A DNA stretch of 64,000 bases from Paractinoplanes durhamensis (lineage in GTDB: Bacteria > Actinomycetota > Actinomycetes > Mycobacteriales > Micromonosporaceae): NCBI RefSeq assembly GCF_016862175.1, contig NZ_BOML01000058.1, forward strand, positions 62,001 to 126,000. Reading direction: 5' to 3'. This document shows, piece after piece, positions 60,235 through 64,000 of the stretch; position 1 is the first letter of the stretch, and every line of letters begins with the position of its first letter. Below the pieces are notes generated by a model. That model did not search any database, was not told the DNA's origin, and saw only the letters and a list, made by a program, of their open reading frames with translations. The translations under genes and the position numbers were made by a program.

Positions 60235-61092
60235 ATGCCCGGTCATCCTGGGCCACTGGTTCGCCGCCGCCAACTGGGGACAGCACTGCGCCAACATCGA
60301 ATTGACGCGAAACTCAGCGTGCGAGAAGCAGCTGAGAAGCTGCTCTGCTCGCCATCGAAGATCAGCCGGATTGAGTCTGCGCAAAGAAACATTTCCCAGC
60401 GCGATGTGCGGGATTTGATGGACCTTTACAAGGTTCGCGATCCCGCCGTGCGCAGGAACCTCATGAAGCTCGCCGAGGAAAGCCGGCAGACAGCCTGGTG
60501 GACTGAATTCAATCTTCCACCGGCGCACGAGCGATTCATCGGCCTCGAAGGTTCCGCTGCGACGATATTGGATTACCAGATTGGAGCGTTGCCAGGACTA
60601 CTGCAAACTCCGGAGTACGCCGCGGCCGTGATCCGCGCTTGGTCGGACGACCCCGATGTCATTCAGAACATCGTGAACGTCCGCATTACGCGGCAACGGT
60701 TCTTGGGAAAAGAGACTGCGCTGAAGTTCGTGGTCGACGAATCGGCCTTGCGTAGGCCGATCGGAAGTCCCGAGGTCATGCGCGACCAGATCCGGAAACT
60801 CATAGCGGTCGGGCCCCAGACGGACCTTCAGGTTCTCCCATTCGCCGTGGGCGCACATCAGGGCCTGATCACCGGCTTCAACATCCTGCAGTTTGCCAAA
60901 TCGATGCCCGCAAGCTCAGCAGTCGACATGTCTGACGTGGTTTACCTCGAAGGCCTCCTCGACTCGGCACTCTTCCTGGAAGATCCGGATGACGTCAAGA
61001 GCTACATTCAAACGTTCACCGGACTGCAGGAAAAAGCGTTGAGTAAAGTAGAGACGATAAACTTCCTGGAAGGCATTCTCCGCGACTTGTGA
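60235..61092 (+). CDS. XRE-family helix-turn-helix regulator with DUF5753 ligand domain
   Basis: A 285-residue regulator. The N-terminal HTH (LGTALRQHRIDAKLSVREAA, then CSPSKISRIESAQRNIS) is followed by a DUF5753 domain (WWTEFNLPPAHERFIGLE, YQIGALPGLLQTPEYAAAVI, LKFVVDESALRRPIG, VLPFAVGAHQG). This type is abundant in actinomycetes and nearly always paired with a DUF397 gene, as here 39 bases downstream. The ATG at 60235 follows AGGAGG. Targets are unknown; the palindrome array just upstream suggests autoregulation and control of the divergent membrane protein. Confidence 0.9.
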   Translation: MPGHPGPLVRRRQLGTALRQHRIDAKLSVREAAEKLLCSPSKISRIESAQRNISQRDVRDLMDLYKVRDPAVRRNLMKLAEESRQTAWWTEFNLPPAHERFIGLEGSAATILDYQIGALPGLLQTPEYAAAVIRAWSDDPDVIQNIVNVRITRQRFLGKETALKFVVDESALRRPIGSPEVMRDQIRKLIAVGPQTDLQVLPFAVGAHQGLITGFNILQFAKSMPASSAVDMSDVVYLEGLLDSALFLEDPDDVKSYIQTFTGLQEKALSKVETINFLEGILRDL

Positions 61093-61131
61093 CGTCGGCT
61101 CGAGTGGACTGGCTCATCATGGAGAATATCG

Positions 61132-61341
61132 ATGGACAACGAAGTTCAGATGCTGCGTGAACTTTCCTGGAAGACCTCTTCGTATTGCACCAATTCCACC
61201 TGCGTGCAGGTCGGCATGACGGAAGATTCGGTCGCTATCAGGGATTCAAAAGATCTCGATCAACGACCATTGAAGTACACAAGGGACGAGTGGCGACAGT
61301 TCATCGCCGGAGTCAAGGACGGCGAGTTCGACCTCGCCTGA
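61132..61341 (+). CDS. DUF397 domain protein
   Basis: A 69-residue protein of the DUF397 family: SWKTSSYCTNSTCVQVG at the start, VAIRDSKDLDQRPLKYTRDE and WRQFIAGVKDGEFD at the end. Such small proteins are encoded beside XRE/DUF5753 regulators and in studied cases modulate them, sometimes in an antitoxin-like manner. The two Cys near the N-terminus are common in the family. Almost certainly co-transcribed with the XRE gene. Confidence 0.9.
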   Translation: MDNEVQMLRELSWKTSSYCTNSTCVQVGMTEDSVAIRDSKDLDQRPLKYTRDEWRQFIAGVKDGEFDLA

Positions 61342-61490
61342 AGCAACACCCATGGCCCACACTACGCGTGCGGCCCTTCGCTACGAATTGCTTGTGTTTC
61401 AGGTAGGCCTCGTTCGGAGCTGCCTGCTCTACGCGCGTGAGCCGGGTCCGGCCGCTGGTGCGGTTGGGGACGGCTCACGCGCGTACTGAA

Positions 61491-61946
61491 TCAGGCTCCC
61501 AGCTGGCGACGGACCTCGGCTGCCACTCGGCCGCCCTCCGCTCGTCCCGCCACTGCCGCCTGGGCGGCCTTCATGGCCGGGCCCATCTGGGCCTTTCCGG
61601 TGTAACCGCCGGCCGTCAGTGCGCCGCCGACCAGCTCGGTGATCTCTGCGTCAGTGAGCTGTTTCGGCAGGTAGCGGTCGATGATCTCGCCCTCGGACTG
61701 CTCCTTCGCCGCCTGCTCCGAACGCCCGGCGTCGGCGAAGGCCGTCGCTGCCTCGCGGCGCTTCTTCGCCTCCTTGGTCAGCACGGCCAGCACCTCGTCG
61801 TCGGAGAGGGCACGTGCCTCGCTGCCGGCCACCTCGGCGTTGCGGACCGCGGACAAGGCCATCCGCAGCGTGCCGGTGGTCAGCTCGTCGCGGGACTTCA
61901 TGGCGGTGTGCAGATCCTCGTTCAGGCGGTCTTTCAACGTTCCCAT
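61491..61946 (-). CDS. GatB/YqeY domain protein
   Basis: A 151-residue YqeY-family protein, related to the tRNA-binding tail of GatB: LKDRLNEDLHTAMKSRDELT, LRMALSAVRNAEVA, EAKKRREAATAFADAGR, EIIDRYLPKQLTDAEI and the C-terminal MGPAMKAAQAAVAGRAEGG. Its role in bacteria is not settled, possibly tRNA-related. The ATG at 61946 is chosen; the frame to 62030 is not family-like. It diverges from the metallophosphoesterase gene across 25 bases, a pairing common in actinomycetes. Confidence 0.9.
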   Translation of the reverse strand: MGTLKDRLNEDLHTAMKSRDELTTGTLRMALSAVRNAEVAGSEARALSDDEVLAVLTKEAKKRREAATAFADAGRSEQAAKEQSEGEIIDRYLPKQLTDAEITELVGGALTAGGYTGKAQMGPAMKAAQAAVAGRAEGGRVAAEVRRQLGA

Positions 61947-61971
61947 GGGGGGAGAAACTACTCTTGCCGTC

Positions 61972-62868
61972 ATGCGTAAGCGCCCCTTTATCGGCCTGGC
62001 CGCAGGTGTCGTCGCGGCCGGGGCCGCCACGTTCGCCTATTCGTCGCTCGTCGAGCGGAACATGTTCACGCTGCGCCGCTTCGATGTGCCGGTGCTGGAG
62101 CCGGATGCCGAACCGCTGCGCATCCTGCACATCTCCGACCTGCACATGATGCCGTCGCAGGCGCGCAAGCAGGCCTGGGTGGCCTCCCTCGGCGGCACCG
62201 ACCCCGACCTGGTCGTGGTCACCGGCGACAACATGTCCGACCCTGGGTCGGTGCCGGGGGTACTGCGGGCCCTCGACCCGTTCCTGTCGGTGCCGGGGGC
62301 GTTCGTCTTCGGGTCCAATGACTATCGCGGCCCGGTGTGGGGCAATCCGCTGCGGTATGTGCTGCCGTTCGAGCGGGAGTACGTGCAGGGTGTCGACCTG
62401 CCGGCCGAGGAACTGCGGGACGCCTTCACCGACGCGGGGTGGGCCGATCTGAACAACGCCCGCACCGTCATCAAGGCCGGTGGGCGTTCGATCGAGCTGG
62501 TCGGGGTGGACGATCCACACGTGGAGCGGGACGACTACGACTCCGTCTCCGGTCCCATCTCCGGCGGTGCCGACCTGCACATCGGCGTCACCCACACGCC
62601 GGCCACCCGGGTGCTGGACGCGATGGCTTCGGACGGCTTCTCGCTGCTCCTCGCCGGCCACACGCACGGCGGGCAGGTGTGCGTGCCGTTCTACGGGGCG
62701 CTGACCACCAACTGCGACCTGCCGCACTCAATGGCCAAGGGCCTGCACCGCTGGCCGGGCTCCGACGCCTGGCTGCACGTCTCGGCCGGCCTGGGCACCC
62801 ACCCGACCGCCCCGATCCGCTTCGCGTGCCGCCCGGAGGCTTCGGTGCTGACGTTGATACCGCGCTGA
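61972..62868 (+). CDS. Membrane-anchored metallophosphoesterase (Rv3683-like)
   Basis: A 298-residue calcineurin-like phosphoesterase with an N-terminal hydrophobic anchor (FIGLAAGVVAAGAATFAY). Metal-site motifs are ILHISDLHMMP (DxH), LVVVTGDNMSD (GDN), FVFGSNDY (with Asn and Asp as in GNHD), LHIGVTHTP and LLLAGHTHGGQV (GHTH). The active site should face outside. The substrate is unknown. It lies in the Rv3683 position after ponA2, but here an IS element and an XRE module intervene. Confidence 0.92.
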   Translation: MRKRPFIGLAAGVVAAGAATFAYSSLVERNMFTLRRFDVPVLEPDAEPLRILHISDLHMMPSQARKQAWVASLGGTDPDLVVVTGDNMSDPGSVPGVLRALDPFLSVPGAFVFGSNDYRGPVWGNPLRYVLPFEREYVQGVDLPAEELRDAFTDAGWADLNNARTVIKAGGRSIELVGVDDPHVERDDYDSVSGPISGGADLHIGVTHTPATRVLDAMASDGFSLLLAGHTHGGQVCVPFYGALTTNCDLPHSMAKGLHRWPGSDAWLHVSAGLGTHPTAPIRFACRPEASVLTLIPR

Positions 62869-62940
62869 CCTGCGGTTTCACCCCAAGGGGGATACCGATT
62901 TCGCTGAGCGCCGGGCGTCGGATAGTATTTCCTGGCAGCT

Positions 62941-63017
<77 letters not shown>

Positions 63018-63027
63018 AGAGTTTTGC

Positions 63028-63072
63028 CACGTCAGGACCGGACTTCCGCTTCAGGAAGCCGGTCCTGACGTG
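63028..63072 (+). terminator. Terminator hairpin after tRNA-Pro
   Basis: Arms CACGTCAGGACCGG (63028-63041) and CCGGTCCTGACGTG (63059-63072) are perfect. The stem continues through CTTCC/GGAAG after one bulged A, with a short loop, and is followed by TTTC. It starts 11 bases after the tRNA CCA. Confidence 0.8.
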
Positions 63073-63240
63073 TTTCAAGACCAAGAAATTCCGAATCGTA
63101 CGCGCACGCCCCGTCCCCAACCGCAGCGTCGGCGAGACCCGGCTCACGCGCGAAAGCAGGCCGCGCTGAGCTCCGTTCAGGAGTGGCACAGCATCGATCG
63201 AAAAGACCGGATGCGTCCCGCTCTGGACAGCAGTTCTGCG

Positions 63241-63432
63241 ATGTCCAGTTACCTCCGTAACGGCGCCCTGCTCGCGGCTGCCGGCCTGCGCTGACCGCCG
63301 CCGCACCCGCCTTTCCGAACGACCAGATCACCTTCAGCGTCGACGCGCACGCCCGCTTCGACGCATGCCCTGGCCGCCTTCATGGAGATGGCCGACGGCA
63401 ACCTGGCCGTCGCCGACGCCAATCACTGGTAG
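63241..63432 (+). pseudogene. Frameshifted remnant of a small secreted protein
   Basis: The ATG at 63241 opens a signal-peptide-like stretch, MSSYLRNGALLAAAGL. In the +2 frame from 63291 it continues LTAAAPAFPNDQITFSVDAH, which looks like the rest of a signal peptide and a mature start. A third frame from 63367 reads ALAAFMEMADGNLAVADANH and ends with TAG at 63430. Each piece looks coding, but no single frame spans them, so at least two indels have occurred. Family not recognised. The region 63073-63240 holds nothing I can support. Confidence 0.4.
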
Positions 63433-63504
63433 GGAATCGCGGTCGCACCCTCAAGTGTGGGTAACGGCAACCGATTAGCTCCCAGGACTACCCCTGGAGA
63501 GCCG

Positions 63505-64000
63505 ATGAACTGCACCAACTGTGGTTCGCCCCTGGAGCGGCCGACTGCGTACTGCGGCACCTGCGGTATGGAGGTGTTTGCGGCCGGTCCGGAGGCGGCC
63601 CGGAATCTGCATGCCGAGCCGCATCTCGTGCCGCTTGAGTTCTCCGCGCCTGCCTATGCCATGTATGCCCCGGCACCGGGCGTGTTCGGCACGCCGCGGC
63701 CGTACGGGCCGTCCGGTGGGCTTCCGTTCGGCACCGCCCCGATCTTCTCGCCGCCGAGTGCCGTCGCGGTCGCGGACGCCCCACCCAGCGCCGTCGCGGT
63801 CGCGGAGGCGCCTCCCGGCGACCTCTCGGTCGAGGTTCCGCTCAGTGACTTCTTGCCCGAGAACGTTCCGGTCTCGCCGGCGCCGGCCGGGATGCCGCTC
63901 GATCTCGTCCCGGTCTCGCCGCCGCCCAGCGGGCTTCCCTTCAACCCCGCCGGGATTCTGTTCGACGACGCCCGGGTTTCTCCGCCCGCCGCCTGGTTCA
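63505..64000 (+). CDS. Zinc-ribbon protein with Pro/Ala-rich repeats (3' end outside window)
   Basis: The frame from the ATG at 63505 stays open to the window edge (165 codons seen). It begins with a CxxC-x11-CxxC zinc ribbon (CTNCGSPLERPTAYCGTCG). A low-complexity region rich in Pro, Ala, Val and Ser follows, with a near-perfect tandem repeat of about ten residues (SAVAVADAPP, then SAVAVAEAPP at about residues 91-110). GGAGAG lies before the start. N-terminal zinc ribbons with disordered linkers often precede membrane or kinase domains in actinomycetes; the downstream part is not visible. Confidence 0.75.
   Translation, partial: MNCTNCGSPLERPTAYCGTCGMEVFAAGPEAARNLHAEPHLVPLEFSAPAYAMYAPAPGVFGTPRPYGPSGGLPFGTAPIFSPPSAVAVADAPPSAVAVAEAPPGDLSVEVPLSDFLPENVPVSPAPAGMPLDLVPVSPPPSGLPFNPAGILFDDARVSPPAAWF

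Overview
This 64 kb window is chromosomal DNA of a very GC-rich actinomycete. The gene content and order point to Micromonosporaceae, most likely Actinoplanes or a close relative. The clues are a strong G/C bias at third codon positions, frequent GTG starts, 4-base ATGA/GTGA gene overlaps, and actinobacterial markers (WhiB, DUF397/XRE pair, type VII secretion genes, MarP, DUF3180). The genus is an inference from memory of gene order; no search was run.

Layout. (1) 0-4.4 kb: minus-strand conserved membrane proteins, with a decayed glycine-betaine ABC-transporter ATPase remnant on the plus strand. (2) 4.4-6.2 kb: folK-folB-folP, tightly overlapped. (3) 6.4-15.3 kb: a plus-strand operon resembling a stripped-down conjugative type IV secretion system (two-helix membrane subunit, PrgI-like protein, VirB4-like ATPase, VirB6-like polytopic protein, bitopic protein, two-domain peptidoglycan hydrolase). 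It has no relaxase, VirD4-type coupling protein or integrase. (4) 15.5-19.0 kb: an FtsK/EccC-type ATPase gene with two small partner genes. (5) 19.0-20.6 kb: RidA, a MarR regulator, an AhpD-like protein and an inverted-repeat element. (6) 20.6-28.1 kb: folE-ftsH, hpt, tilS, metalloprotease and dacB on the minus strand. Regions 3-5 lie between folE and folP, so they interrupt what is often one folate/ftsH neighbourhood in relatives. (7) 28.6-36.4 kb: ppa, then core type VII secretion genes eccD, eccC and mycP without eccB, eccE or esx genes.

(8) 36.7-62.9 kb follows the Mycobacterium tuberculosis Rv3671c-Rv3683 order: marP, CoA pyrophosphatase, TlpA-like lipoprotein, nth, crp, MBL hydrolase, RidA, DUF4177, two ArsA-like ATPases, whiB4-like, ponA2-like and a metallophosphoesterase. 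Extra genes break this backbone at three places. A co-degenerate acyl-CoA carboxylase pair with a Ser/Thr kinase and an adenylyl cyclase/ATPase lies between crp and the MBL gene. A Pro-rich membrane protein lies before the ArsA genes. An ISAs1-type insertion sequence plus an XRE/DUF397 module lies between ponA2 and the phosphoesterase. (9) 62.9-64 kb: tRNA-Pro(CGG), a frameshifted remnant of a secreted protein, and the start of a zinc-ribbon protein that runs off the window.

The best candidates for undescribed biology are the relaxase-less T4SS-like operon next to the FtsK/small-helical-protein operon, and the carboxylase pair in which the biotin carboxylase has lost several catalytic residues while keeping its biotinyl domain.
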